From: Halomonas lysinitropha
Lineage (GTDB): Bacteria > Pseudomonadota > Gammaproteobacteria > Pseudomonadales > Halomonadaceae
NCBI RefSeq assembly: GCF_902500215.1
Contig: NZ_CABVOU010000016.1
Coordinates: 62,001-126,000 of the forward strand
Direction of reading: 5' to 3'
DNA length: 64,000 nt
A program made the position numbers and the translations under genes. The number at the start of each line of letters is the position of its first letter. Position 1 is the stretch's first letter. This document shows, piece after piece, positions 18,264 through 27,288 of this stretch. A model generated the notes under the pieces. That model made no database searches and had not been told where the DNA came from. It worked only from the letters and a program-made list of their open reading frames with translations.

Positions 18264-19904
18264 TCAGCCCTTGCTCTTGCCTCGCTTCGCATTTCGGGAG
18301 GGGGGTTCGGCGTTATCGCGGGGGAAATTTTCCCGCACCAGCGCCAGCAGACCCTGGGTGGAGGCATCGAAGTCCTGGCTTTGGGCGTCGATGCGTTCGC
18401 TGATCTCGCCGGCGATGCGCTTGCCCAGCTGTACGCCCCACTGGTCGAAGGAATTGATGTTCCATATCACTCCCTGGACAAACACCTTGTGCTCATAGAG
18501 CGCGATCAGCGCGCCGAGGTTCTTGGGTGTCAGTTCGTCGAGCAGCAGCACGCTGGAGGGGCGATTGCCCGGGCAGCTGTAGGGGTCGAGGCGGCTGCCG
18601 GTCTGGCTGCCCTCCATGAAGGCGTTGGCCTGGGCCAGCATGTTGGTGAGCAGCGCGAAATGGTGATCCTCGACGCCGGGCTCGGGCTTGAGCGAGGCGA
18701 TGAAGTCGATGGGCACGTAGCGGGTACCCTGATGGAGCAGCTGGAAGAAAGCGTGCTGGCCGTTGGAGCCGGTCTGTCCCCAGACGATGGGGCCGGTCTT
18801 GTAGTCCACGGGGTGGCCGAAGATGTCCACCGATTTGCCATTGGATTCCATGTCGAGCTGCTGCAGGAAGGCCGGCAGCTGATGCAGCGCCTGGTCATAG
18901 GGCACGATGGCCTGGGTCTCGGCGCCCTGAAAGTTGATGTGCCAGATGCCGATCAGCGCCATCAGCACCGGCATGTTCTCGGCGAAGGGGGCCGACAGGA
19001 AGTGCTGGTCCATCTCATAGGCGCCCTCGAGCAGCTCCATGAACCCTTCGAAGCCGATCGACAGGGCGATGGGCAGGCCGATGGAGGACCACATCGAGTA
19101 GCGCCCGCCGACCCAGGCCCAGAATTCGAAGACATTCTCCTCGCGGATGCCGAACTCCGTGGCCGCCGCCTTGTTGGTCGAGGCGGCGATGAAGTGCGCC
19201 CCCACATCGGCGTCCGGGCCGGCGTTCTCCAGAAACCAGCGGCGTGCGGTATGGGCGTTGAGCAGCGTCTCCTGGGTGGAGAAGGTCTTGGTGGAGACGA
19301 TGAAGAGGGTGGTGGCCGGGTCGAGTCGGCTGAGCACCTTCTGGATATGGGCGCCGTCGACGTTGGACACGAAGTGGAAGCTGAGATCCGGGTGGCGGTG
19401 CTTGAGCAGTGCCCGGCAGGCCATGTTGGGGCCAAGATCCGACCCGCCGATGCCGATGTTGACCACGTCCTTGATACGTTGGCCACTGTAGCCCGTCCAC
19501 TCGCCGTTGCGCACTGCCTCGGAGAAGGCGCGGATCTGCTCGCGGGTGCGATGGATCTCCGGCATCACGTCCTGGCCGTCGACCTTCAGTGGCCCCTCGC
19601 CGAGATTGCGCAGGGCGGTGTGCAGCACCGGACGGTCTTCGGTGACGTTGATGATATCGCCGGAGAACATCTGCGCGCGGCGCTGGACCAGCGCCGAATG
19701 CTCGGCGAGTTCGATCAGGGTTTCGAGGACCTCGTCCGAGACCGGCTGCTTGGAGTAGTCGAGGAAAAGCCCACCAACGCGCAGGCTCATCTTCTCGAAG
19801 CGCTTGGGGTCGGCGGCGAAGTAGTCGCGGATGCGATCACTGGCGGTCGTCTGCTGCAGCCCCTTGAGGGCCTGCCAGGTGACGCTGCGGGTAAGCTGGA
19901 ACAT
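18264..19904 (-). CDS. pgi: Glucose-6-phosphate isomerase
   Basis: Interconverts glucose-6-P and fructose-6-P. At 546 aa it is of normal length. Motifs are GIGGSDLGPNMACRAL (about 150-165), GGRYSMWSSIGLPI (about 270) and GQTGSNGQHAFFQLLHQGT (about 390), holding the catalytic Glu/His set. The start is at the ATG at 19904; an upstream in-frame extension overlaps mgsA and is not homologous. The C-terminus ends in a basic tail. It lies 53 nt downstream of mgsA on the same strand, probably in a pyk-mgsA-pgi unit. Confidence 0.97.
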   Translation of the reverse strand: MFQLTRSVTWQALKGLQQTTASDRIRDYFAADPKRFEKMSLRVGGLFLDYSKQPVSDEVLETLIELAEHSALVQRRAQMFSGDIINVTEDRPVLHTALRNLGEGPLKVDGQDVMPEIHRTREQIRAFSEAVRNGEWTGYSGQRIKDVVNIGIGGSDLGPNMACRALLKHRHPDLSFHFVSNVDGAHIQKVLSRLDPATTLFIVSTKTFSTQETLLNAHTARRWFLENAGPDADVGAHFIAASTNKAAATEFGIREENVFEFWAWVGGRYSMWSSIGLPIALSIGFEGFMELLEGAYEMDQHFLSAPFAENMPVLMALIGIWHINFQGAETQAIVPYDQALHQLPAFLQQLDMESNGKSVDIFGHPVDYKTGPIVWGQTGSNGQHAFFQLLHQGTRYVPIDFIASLKPEPGVEDHHFALLTNMLAQANAFMEGSQTGSRLDPYSCPGNRPSSVLLLDELTPKNLGALIALYEHKVFVQGVIWNINSFDQWGVQLGKRIAGEISERIDAQSQDFDASTQGLLALVRENFPRDNAEPPSRNAKRGKSKG

Positions 19905-19957
19905 GGTCGACCTCTTGTGAGTGGAAAGCGGTGTCGACGCCTCGGCGGCGGACGCAA

Positions 19958-20434
19958 TCAGCCGGAGCGGGAGGAGACCCAGGCGCCGGCATCGGGGATG
20001 GTCATCTCGTAGTCCTGGTCGAGCCAGGGGGAACTGATCAGGAAGTCGGCGCTGGCGGGATTGCAGGCGACCGGAATGTTCCAAAGTGCCGCCAGTCGCA
20101 GCAGGGCCTTGACGTCGGGGTCGTGGGGCTGCGGTGCGAAGGGATCCCAGAAGAAGATCAGCAGGTCGAGCCGCTGCTCGGCAATGCGTGCGCCGATCTG
20201 CTGGTCGCCGCCCAGTGGGCCACTCATCAGGCCTTCCACCTCGAGGCCCAATTGCTTGCTGATCCGGGTTGCGGTGGTGCCGCTGCCGACCAGCTGGTGA
20301 CGGGCCAGGGTGGGCTGCCAGCGGCCTGCCCACTCGAGCATCTCGTCCTTCTTGCCGTCGTGGGCGACCAGGGCGATGCGCTTGCGGGCCGGCAGGATCC
20401 GCTGCACGTTGCGCGGAGGACGGGTGTCACTCAT
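19958..20434 (-). CDS. mgsA: Methylglyoxal synthase
   Basis: Converts dihydroxyacetone phosphate to methylglyoxal and phosphate, a bypass that relieves sugar-phosphate stress. The 158-aa protein shows [16 protein letters not shown], the GSGTTATR phosphate loop, [15 protein letters not shown] with the catalytic Asp, and [19 protein letters not shown] with the active-site His. Its start overlaps the pyk stop by 8 nt, so it is coupled to pyruvate kinase and upstream of pgi, placing the bypass under common control with glycolytic flux. Confidence 0.95.
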   Translation of the reverse strand: MSDTRPPRNVQRILPARKRIALVAHDGKKDEMLEWAGRWQPTLARHQLVGSGTTATRISKQLGLEVEGLMSGPLGGDQQIGARIAEQRLDLLIFFWDPFAPQPHDPDVKALLRLAALWNIPVACNPASADFLISSPWLDQDYEMTIPDAGAWVSSRSG

Positions 20435-21899
20435 GGCTGGCCTCTACGGCGAGAATTTTGAGGGTGTTGGTGCCGCCATGGGCATTCATGTGGTCCCCCC
20501 GGGTGAGGATGACATGGTCGCCGGGTTTGGCGATGCCCTGTTTCACCAGCCGCTGGATGGCGCGGTCATTGAGCTCGTGGGCGCTCATCTCGCTGGTGTC
20601 GAAGGGCAGCGAGACGACCCCGCGGTAGAGCGCCATGCGCCGCTGGGCCACCGGATTGTGGGCCAGGCCAACGATGGGCAGTCCCGAGCTGATCCGTGAG
20701 GCGATCAATGGCGTGTAGCCGGAGGCGGTCATGCAGGCAATGGCCGCTACCCCGGCGAGATGGTTGGCGGCATACATGGCGGAGAGCGCAATGGTCTCGT
20801 CGATCTGGCTGAAACCTTCGTGGATGCGGTGGCCGGATTCCTGGATGCGCCGCTCGCGCTCGGCGCCCAGGCAGACCCGGTCCATGGCCTCGACCGTTTC
20901 CACCGGGAAGTCGCCGGCGGCGGTCTCGGCGGAGAGCATCACCGCATCGGTGCCGTCGAGCACCGCGTTGGCCACGTCGAACACCTCGGCCCGGGTGGGC
21001 AGCGGCGACTCGATCATCGACTCCATCATCTGGGTGGCGGTAATCACCGCACGGTTGAGGGTGCGGGCATGCTTGATGATGCGTTTCTGGGTGCCGATCA
21101 GCGATGCGTCGCCGATCTCCACGCCCAGGTCCCCGCGTGCCACCATCACGGCTTCGCTGGCACGGATGATGGCGTCCAGCGTCGCGTCGTCGGCCACCGC
21201 CTCGGCGCGCTCGAGTTTCGCCACCAGGCCGATCTCCTTGCCGGCCTCGCCGAGGCGCTCGCGGGCCTCCTGCATATCGGCTGCACTGCGAGGGAAGGAG
21301 ATCGCCAGGTAGTCGACGCCGATCGCCACGGCGGTCTCGAGATCGGTCTTGTCCTTTTCGGTAAGCGCCGGGGCGGAGAGGCCGCCACCCTGCTTGTTGA
21401 TGCCCTTGTTGTTGGAGAGCGTGCCGCCCACCACCACGCTGGTGTGTATCAGGTGGTCGACAACACGATTGACGTCTAGCACCACCCGGCCGTCGTCGAG
21501 CAGCAGGCGGTCGCCGGGGGCGACGTCATCGGCCAGGGTCTTGTAGTCACAGCCGACGCGGTTGGCGTCGCCCTCATCGCTGCTCAGCCCCATGTCGAGG
21601 ATGAAGGACTGGCCCTCCTCGAGCTTCACGGCTCCTTCCTTGAAGCGGGCGATGCGGATCTTGGGCCCCTGCAGGTCACCCAGGACGGCAACGCTCTTGC
21701 CTTGCCGGTCGGCGATCTCGCGGACCCGTACCAGACGCTGGCGGTGGTCATCGGGGCTGCCGTGGGAAAAGTTGAGGCGTACCACGTCGACGCCGGCGGC
21801 GATCATCGCCTCCAGGACGCCCTCACGGTCGCTGGCGGGGCCCAGGGTGGCGACAATCTTGGTGCGACGGATGGGAGTGTGCAGCGGAGTGGCCGACAT
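20427..21899 (-). CDS. pyk: Pyruvate kinase
   Basis: Phosphoenolpyruvate plus ADP to pyruvate plus ATP; 490 aa, PykA-like in length. It starts with [14 protein letters not shown], has [12 protein letters not shown], the B-domain insert, the active-site segment [12 protein letters not shown] and the C-terminal allosteric domain starting around [15 protein letters not shown]. It is the first gene of the leftward pyk-mgsA-pgi unit, and diverges from gap across an AT-richer 360-bp region with two HexR-like boxes. Confidence 0.96.
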   Translation of the reverse strand: MSATPLHTPIRRTKIVATLGPASDREGVLEAMIAAGVDVVRLNFSHGSPDDHRQRLVRVREIADRQGKSVAVLGDLQGPKIRIARFKEGAVKLEEGQSFILDMGLSSDEGDANRVGCDYKTLADDVAPGDRLLLDDGRVVLDVNRVVDHLIHTSVVVGGTLSNNKGINKQGGGLSAPALTEKDKTDLETAVAIGVDYLAISFPRSAADMQEARERLGEAGKEIGLVAKLERAEAVADDATLDAIIRASEAVMVARGDLGVEIGDASLIGTQKRIIKHARTLNRAVITATQMMESMIESPLPTRAEVFDVANAVLDGTDAVMLSAETAAGDFPVETVEAMDRVCLGAERERRIQESGHRIHEGFSQIDETIALSAMYAANHLAGVAAIACMTASGYTPLIASRISSGLPIVGLAHNPVAQRRMALYRGVVSLPFDTSEMSAHELNDRAIQRLVKQGIAKPGDHVILTRGDHMNAHGGTNTLKILAVEASHE

Positions 21900-21952
21900 A
21901 TCGTGCTCCTCGGTTGGATGCTGGTTGTTATCTGATCACCATACCATTTTAA

Positions 21953-21967
21953 GGTAAGTTTACTACA
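21953..21967. promoter_or_regulatory. HexR-like box, pyk side
   Basis: GGTAAGTTTACTACA matches 13 of 15 positions of the HexR consensus TGTARTWWWAYTACA (R purine, W A/T, Y pyrimidine). It lies 54 bp upstream of the pyk start. HexR is known in gammaproteobacteria to control pyk, gap and Entner-Doudoroff genes. Confidence 0.45.
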
Positions 21968-22086
21968 TAATGATCGGTATTGAAGCCCCCTGTTGGGTCA
22001 TGCAACACGACTTCTCTCCCGTTATGCTTAGTTATTCTATTGGATTGAGGTGCTTGCGCCCGATAGGCGGGTGAAGCGCTGCATGT

Positions 22087-22101
22087 TGTAAAATTACTAA
22101 A
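22087..22101. promoter_or_regulatory. HexR-like box, gap side
   Basis: TGTAAAATTACTAAA also matches 13 of 15 HexR consensus positions, with different mismatches from the pyk-side box. It is about 160 bp before the gap start. Confidence 0.4.
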
Positions 22102-22259
22102 AAGTACTTGAGCCTCGCCCATGACTGGTCCACATTATGGGGTAGATGATGCGTGGCCCGTTGCGCAGGCACGCCCGAGCCGGGCTATGGCCAAGACCTT
22201 CCTGCTTACTGGCTTCGCCACGTCCCATAGAACGCTACTGGACCGAGGAGAACAACGCC

Positions 22260-23282
22260 ATGACGCTCAAGATCGCCATCAACGGTTTCGGCCGCATCGG
22301 GCGCAATGTGTTGCGCGCCCTGTACGAGAACGGCTACCGCCATCGCGTGGAGGTGGTTGCCATCAACGACCTCGGCGACCCTTCGCTGAATGCGCACCTG
22401 CTGCGCCATGACACCGTGCACGGCCACTTTCCCTTCTCCGTTGAGCACGATGAACGGAGCATGACCGTGGATGGCCAGCGCATCGAGATCCTCTCCGAGC
22501 GGGACCCTGAGGCGCTGCCCTGGGCTTCCCTTGGCGTGGATCTGGTGATGGAGTGCACCGGCCTGTTCACCAAGCGCGAGGCCGCTGCCAAGCACCTCGC
22601 GGCGGGTGCCGAACGCGTGCTGATCTCCGCGCCGAGCCCCGATGCCGACGCCACCGTGGTCTACGGCGTCAACGAGGACGTGCTCACGCCGGAGCACAAG
22701 GTGGTGTCCAACGCTTCCTGCACCACCAACTGCCTGGCCCCGGTTGCCCAGGCACTGCATGCGGCGGTGGGCATCGAGAACGGCCTGATGACCACGGTTC
22801 ACGCCTATACCAACGATCAGAACCTCTCCGACGTCTACCACAAGGACCCCTACCGGGCGCGCAGCGCGACGCACTCGATGATTCCCACCAAGACCGGCGC
22901 CGCCGCCGCGGTGGGCCTGGTGCTGCCGGAGCTGGATGGCAAGTTCGACGGACTGGCCGTGCGCGTGCCGGTGATCAACGTCTCGCTGGTCGACCTGGTC
23001 TTCACCGCGAGCCGCGATACGACGCGGGAAGAGATTAACGAAATCGTGGCTAGCGCCGCCGAGGCCTCCCCGGTGCTGGCGGTCAACGCCCAGCCGCTGG
23101 TCTCCATCGACTTCAACCATGATGCTCACTCCTCGACCTTCGATGCCAATCACACTCGGGTGAACGGGCGCCTGGTCAAGGTGATGGCCTGGTACGACAA
23201 CGAGTGGGGCTTCTCCAACCGCATGCTGGATACCGCCCTGGCCATGCACGCGGCAGGCGAGGGCAAGCGCGACGTCGCCTGA
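22260..23282 (+). CDS. gap: Type I glyceraldehyde-3-phosphate dehydrogenase
   Basis: NAD-dependent oxidation of glyceraldehyde-3-P to 1,3-bisphosphoglycerate. At 340 aa it has the dinucleotide fold [15 protein letters not shown] at the N-terminus and catalytic Cys154 in SNASCTTNC, followed by [16 protein letters not shown] and [13 protein letters not shown] at the C-terminus. It resembles pseudomonad GapA more than erythrose-4-phosphate dehydrogenase, judged by the HAYTNDQ stretch. The ATG at 22260 follows GAGGAG by 9 nt. It is monocistronic and divergent from pyk. Confidence 0.95.
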   Translation: MTLKIAINGFGRIGRNVLRALYENGYRHRVEVVAINDLGDPSLNAHLLRHDTVHGHFPFSVEHDERSMTVDGQRIEILSERDPEALPWASLGVDLVMECTGLFTKREAAAKHLAAGAERVLISAPSPDADATVVYGVNEDVLTPEHKVVSNASCTTNCLAPVAQALHAAVGIENGLMTTVHAYTNDQNLSDVYHKDPYRARSATHSMIPTKTGAAAAVGLVLPELDGKFDGLAVRVPVINVSLVDLVFTASRDTTREEINEIVASAAEASPVLAVNAQPLVSIDFNHDAHSSTFDANHTRVNGRLVKVMAWYDNEWGFSNRMLDTALAMHAAGEGKRDVA

Positions 23283-23287
23283 TCCCC

Positions 23288-23304
23288 GGCCATCGCTGAT
23301 GGCC
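23288..23304. terminator. Hairpin downstream of gap
   Basis: A perfect 7-bp stem (GGCCATC, GCT, GATGGCC) starts 5 bp after the gap stop; only three Ts follow. It may serve the convergent aspartokinase gene too. Confidence 0.4.
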
Positions 23305-23433
23305 CCTTTCGCCTCCCGTGCAGCATGAGAGCGCCGGCTCACTAGTGTGGCCCGGCGTTGTCTCGTGACAAGTATGGGATGAAATCCAAGCAAGGACCAT
23401 GTCGCTCCCTGACACCCTCTGGTGGGCCAAGCC

Positions 23434-24732
23434 TTACAGAGGGATGTGCCAGGTTCCCTGGCACTGGGTGCTGGGAAAGAGCCGCTGGGCGGTATCGGCG
23501 TTACGTCGTTCGGCGAGGCTGTCGCGTCCGGCGCTCAGGGCCGCCAGCAGTGCATCGTCGGCGTGGCGCACGGTAAGCAGGGTCAGGTCTTCGTGACGCA
23601 CCACCGCATAGTCGGCACATAGTGAGCTGACCAGCGGCTCCAGTCGATCGGGGTGGCCGTCGTCCAGGCAGAGCGAGAGACGCATGGCCCCGGCATCGAT
23701 CAGGCTGGCGTGCAGCCCGGCTTCAACCAGGCGGCCGAGGATGTCGTGCTGGCGGGGCTCGTCCATGAAGGCGAAGTCTCGTGAGCGGATCTCCAGCAGC
23801 GTCTGTTCCTCGAGCAAGACAAGGGAGGGCGTCTGGGTGTCGAACCGGGTGTCCCGGCCGATGGTGCTGGGAGGCGCCTCGAGGTCCTCGAAGGAGCGCA
23901 CCGTCAGCGGAATCGACTTCTGCTGCAGTGGCCCCAGGGTCTTGGGGTGGATCACCTTGGCGCCGTGCCAGGCCAGTTCAATGGCCTCGTCGTAGGAGAT
24001 ACGCTCGAGCTGTACCGCATTGTCGAAGCGACGCGGGTCGGCATTGAAGAGCCCCGGTACGTCCTTCCAGATGGTGACCTCCTCGGCGTCCAGGCAGTGG
24101 GCGAGGATGGCCGCGCTGAAGTCGGAGCCCTCGCGGCCCAGGGTGGTCGATACGCCCTCGGTGGTGCCGCCGATGAAACCCTGGGTGACCCGGATCTTGT
24201 CATCGTCTGTTGCCAGCCCACGTACCCGCTCCACGGTGGCCTGCCAGTCCACGTTGGCCGCCTGGTGGCAGTCGTCGGTGACCACCAGGTCCCGGGCGTC
24301 AAGCCACTCGGTCGCCATGCCGGCCTCGTCGAGCCAGGCGCTTATAATGGTCGTGGAGAGCAGCTCGCCGTAGCAGACGGTCTGGTCGTAGTGGAAGGGG
24401 CGCTCACGGCTGGCATGGCGGCGATGAAGCTGATCAAGCTCGGTGATCAGCGCCTCGACACGCTCCGTCACGGGTCCGGCCCTGTCGCCGAACAGGGCCT
24501 CGACGGTGGTCAGGTGCTCCTGGCGCAGGGTCTCGAGGCGGTCGCGATACTCCTCCGTCTCGCCAGCCCGCGCCGCGGCCAGCAGCGTCTCCAGGGCGTT
24601 GGTAGTCTTGCCCATGGCGGAGACCACCACGATCAGCGGGCGCGCTCGGAAACGGGCCAGCAACTCGCCCACTCGACGGATGGCCGCGGCGTCCTGGATC
24701 GAGGCACCGCCAAACTTGAAGACCTGGGTCAT
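23434..24732 (-). CDS. Aspartate kinase linked to polyamine genes
   Basis: Phosphorylates aspartate, the first step towards aspartate semialdehyde. The 432-aa monofunctional enzyme has the N-terminal VFKFGGAS nucleotide motif, GREGSDFSAAILA, the KDVPGLFNADPR stretch, and two C-terminal ACT-type regulatory modules. It sits 13 nt after nspC in a unit with carboxynorspermidine synthase, which consumes aspartate semialdehyde, so it is probably a pathway-dedicated isoenzyme rather than the main lysine/threonine kinase. It is not assigned lysC for that reason. The regulation of its ACT domains is unknown. Confidence 0.9.
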   Translation of the reverse strand: MTQVFKFGGASIQDAAAIRRVGELLARFRARPLIVVVSAMGKTTNALETLLAAARAGETEEYRDRLETLRQEHLTTVEALFGDRAGPVTERVEALITELDQLHRRHASRERPFHYDQTVCYGELLSTTIISAWLDEAGMATEWLDARDLVVTDDCHQAANVDWQATVERVRGLATDDDKIRVTQGFIGGTTEGVSTTLGREGSDFSAAILAHCLDAEEVTIWKDVPGLFNADPRRFDNAVQLERISYDEAIELAWHGAKVIHPKTLGPLQQKSIPLTVRSFEDLEAPPSTIGRDTRFDTQTPSLVLLEEQTLLEIRSRDFAFMDEPRQHDILGRLVEAGLHASLIDAGAMRLSLCLDDGHPDRLEPLVSSLCADYAVVRHEDLTLLTVRHADDALLAALSAGRDSLAERRNADTAQRLFPSTQCQGTWHIPL

Positions 24733-24745
24733 CTCTTGTCTCCCT

Positions 24746-25918
24746 TCAGCTGAGTCGTTGCCGGTAATCCGCGTATCCGAAGGACTTCACCGTGCGCACC
24801 TCCCGGCTGGCCTCGTCGATCCGGCAGATCGACGGCAGGCGCATGCCGTTGAAGGTGGTGGTCTTCACCATGGTGTAGTGGGCCATGTCGGTGAACATCA
24901 GCCGGTCGCCGATCGCCAGCGGGGCGTCAAAGCTGTATTCGCCCACCACATCGCCGGCCAGGCAGGTCAGCCCGCCCAGCCGGTAGGTGTGGGCCTTCTC
25001 GCCGGGCTCGCCGGCGCCGATGATCTCGGGCCGATAGGGCATTTCCAGCACGTCGGGCATGTGTGCCGTGGCGGAGGTGTCGAGGATGGCGATCGTGCCG
25101 TCGTTCTCGACGATATCCAGCACGCTGCACACCAGGTAGCCGGTATTGAGCGCAATCGCCTCGCCGGGCTCCAGGTAGATCGTGAGGTGGGGATGGCGGG
25201 CCTTGAAGTCGCGGATCACCCGTACCAGCCGCTCGACATCATAGTCCTCGCGGGTGATGTGGTGACCGCCGCCGAAGTTCACCCACTTGCGGCCGGCGAG
25301 GTGCCGGCCGAAGCGTTCCTCGAAAGCGGCCAGGGTGTGCTCCAGGGCGTCGCTGTTCTGCTCGCACAGGGTATGGAAATGCAGGCCCTCCAGGCCGTCG
25401 AGGGCCACGCCTTCCAGGTCCACGGCCCGGGTGCCGAGCCGTGAGCCCGGGGCGCAGGGGTCGTAGAGCGCCACCTTGCCCTCGGAGTACTGCGGATTGA
25501 CGCGCAGGCCGCAGGAGACCCGTCGCGGTGCGGCCGCGACGGTGTCGCGGAAGCGCTGCCACTGGGCCGGCGAGTTGAAGCTGAGGTGGTCGGCATACTG
25601 CAGCACCACCGCCATCTCCGCCTCGCTGAAGGCCGGCGAGTAGCAGTGCACCTCGCCGCCGAAGGTCTCCGCCCCCAGTTGCGCCTCGTCCTGGCCGCTC
25701 GCCGTGGTGCCCACCAGGTACTGGCGGATCAGCGGGAAGGTATCCCACATGGCGAAGCCCTTCAGCGCCAGCAGGATACGCGCGCCGCTCTCTTCCTGGA
25801 CCCGCCGCAGCAATTCCAGGTTACGGCGCAGCAGGGCGTCGTCCACCACATAGGCGGGCGACGGACAGGCCCCAATGTCGAAGGGGTAAGCATCGAACGG
25901 ATAGGCGGTCTGGCTCAT
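24746..25918 (-). CDS. nspC: Carboxynorspermidine/carboxyspermidine decarboxylase
   Basis: A PLP fold-type III decarboxylase of 390 aa that releases norspermidine or spermidine from its carboxylated precursor. Lys53 in [11 protein letters not shown] binds PLP. Other landmarks are [24 protein letters not shown] and [12 protein letters not shown]. It is distinguished from ornithine or diaminopimelate decarboxylase by the [10 protein letters not shown] context and by lying 7 nt after carboxynorspermidine synthase. Which triamine is made depends on whether diaminopropane or putrescine is the acceptor, which the sequence does not show. Confidence 0.92.
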   Translation of the reverse strand: MSQTAYPFDAYPFDIGACPSPAYVVDDALLRRNLELLRRVQEESGARILLALKGFAMWDTFPLIRQYLVGTTASGQDEAQLGAETFGGEVHCYSPAFSEAEMAVVLQYADHLSFNSPAQWQRFRDTVAAAPRRVSCGLRVNPQYSEGKVALYDPCAPGSRLGTRAVDLEGVALDGLEGLHFHTLCEQNSDALEHTLAAFEERFGRHLAGRKWVNFGGGHHITREDYDVERLVRVIRDFKARHPHLTIYLEPGEAIALNTGYLVCSVLDIVENDGTIAILDTSATAHMPDVLEMPYRPEIIGAGEPGEKAHTYRLGGLTCLAGDVVGEYSFDAPLAIGDRLMFTDMAHYTMVKTTTFNGMRLPSICRIDEASREVRTVKSFGYADYRQRLS

Positions 25919-25925
25919 GTCGGGC

Positions 25926-27125
25926 TCAGGCCAGGGGGTCGGTATCGGGGTCGAGCTCGACCATCTGCCAGGGCAGGCCCATGTCGCCGATGCGCTCCAT
26001 GAAGGGGTCCGGGTCGAGCTGCTCGACGTTGAACACGCCTTCGCCCTTCCACAGGCCTTTCAGCATCAGCATGGCGCCGGTCACCGCCGGCACGCCGGTG
26101 GTGTAGGAGATCGCCTGGGACTGCACCTCGCGATAGCAGGCCTCGTGGTCGCAGATGTTGTAGATGTGCACCTTGCGACGCTTGCCATCCTTGATGCCAT
26201 CGAGGATCACGCCGATGTTGGTCTTGCCCTTGGTGCGCGGGCCGAGCGAGGCCGGGTCCGGCAGCACCGCCTTGAGGAACTGGAGCGGGGTGATCTCGCG
26301 GCCCTCGAACTCGATCGGCTCGATGCTGGTCATGCCGACGTTCTCGAGCACCTTGAGATGGGTGATGTACTTCTCGGAGAAGGTCATCCAGAAGCGGATA
26401 CGCTTCAGGCCCTTGATGTTCTGGCTGAGGGACTCGAGCTCCTCGTGGTAGAGCAGGTAGAGGTCCTTCTCGCCGATGCCATCGAAGTCGAAGGTGCGCT
26501 TCTCGGCCAGCGGCGCGGTCTCCTTCCACTCGCCCTCTTCCCAGTAGCGGCCGTTGGCGGTGATCTCGCGAATGTTGATCTCGGGATTGAAATTGGTGGC
26601 GAACGGGTAGCCGTGGTCGCCGCCATTGGCATCCAGGATGTCGATGCGGTGGATCTCGTCGAACAGGTTCTTCTGGCCCCAGGCGCAGTAGATGTTGGTC
26701 ATGCCCGGGTCGAAGCCGCAGCCCAGGGTAGCCATGTTGCCGGCCTTGGCGTAGCGCTCCTGGAAGGCCCACTGCTCCTTGTACTCGAACTTGGCCTCGT
26801 CCGGGTGCTCGTAGTTGGCGGTATCCAGGTAGGGCACGCCGGTACGCAGGCAAGCCTCCATGATGGTCAGGTCCTGATAGGGCAGGGCCACGTGGATCAG
26901 CACGTCCGGCTCGTACGACTCGATCAGTGCGACCAGCGCCTCGACGTCGTCGGCATCCACCTCGGCGGTCTGGATGGGACGGTCCAGCTGGGCCGCGATG
27001 GCACGGCACTTCGCCTGGTTGCGGCTGGCCAGGCAGATTTCGCCGAATACCTCGGGATGCTGGGCGCACTTGTGGGTGACGACACCGCCGACGCCGCCGG
27101 CGCCGATAATCAGGACTTTGCTCAT
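25926..27125 (-). CDS. Carboxynorspermidine/carboxyspermidine synthase (saccharopine dehydrogenase family)
   Basis: An NADPH-dependent reductive condensation of aspartate semialdehyde with diaminopropane or putrescine. The 399-aa protein opens with the Rossmann motif VLIIGAGGVGGVV and continues with the saccharopine-dehydrogenase fold (ALPYQDLTIMEAC, GCGFDPGMTNIYCAW). The GFDPGMTN and DANGGDHGYPFATNFNPE segments and adjacency to nspC separate it from true saccharopine dehydrogenases. It is the first gene of the three-gene unit with nspC and the aspartokinase. The start is the ATG at 27125. Confidence 0.9.
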   Translation of the reverse strand: MSKVLIIGAGGVGGVVTHKCAQHPEVFGEICLASRNQAKCRAIAAQLDRPIQTAEVDADDVEALVALIESYEPDVLIHVALPYQDLTIMEACLRTGVPYLDTANYEHPDEAKFEYKEQWAFQERYAKAGNMATLGCGFDPGMTNIYCAWGQKNLFDEIHRIDILDANGGDHGYPFATNFNPEINIREITANGRYWEEGEWKETAPLAEKRTFDFDGIGEKDLYLLYHEELESLSQNIKGLKRIRFWMTFSEKYITHLKVLENVGMTSIEPIEFEGREITPLQFLKAVLPDPASLGPRTKGKTNIGVILDGIKDGKRRKVHIYNICDHEACYREVQSQAISYTTGVPAVTGAMLMLKGLWKGEGVFNVEQLDPDPFMERIGDMGLPWQMVELDPDTDPLA

Positions 27126-27288
27126 GGGGGTAGAATCCAGATCGGGAAAGTCAACAATGGCAGGGGATCATGCGACCCCGGTCTCGACCTCGCCGGGCCT
27201 TGGCCGGCGAGTGGGCGAAGATGATGGCTCCCCCCGAGGCTGGTCGCAAGTGGTTTTCGCGTCAAGGCTACTACGAAAGTCGGGTTAA

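Larger units (their letters stand above)
21900..22259. other. pyk-gap divergent regulatory region
   Basis: No gene is seen in this 360-bp stretch, which is visibly more AT-rich than its surroundings. It contains two HexR-like 15-mers, listed separately, and presumably the divergent promoters, but no single -35/-10 pair stands out. The gap frame stays open upstream of its start without family similarity. Confidence 0.6.

Noticed and set aside
22260..23282. Erythrose-4-phosphate dehydrogenase (epd)
   Set aside because: The [16 protein letters not shown] and [14 protein letters not shown] segments fit glyceraldehyde-3-phosphate dehydrogenase rather than Epd.
23434..24732. Naming the aspartokinase lysC
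   Set aside because: Context ties it to polyamine genes; whether it is the housekeeping enzyme cannot be decided from this window.
27189..27211. Hairpin upstream of carboxynorspermidine synthase (CTCGCCGG/CCGGCGAG is not contiguous with a T-run)
   Set aside because: An 8-bp GC dyad of a kind expected by chance in this composition, with no T-run on either strand.
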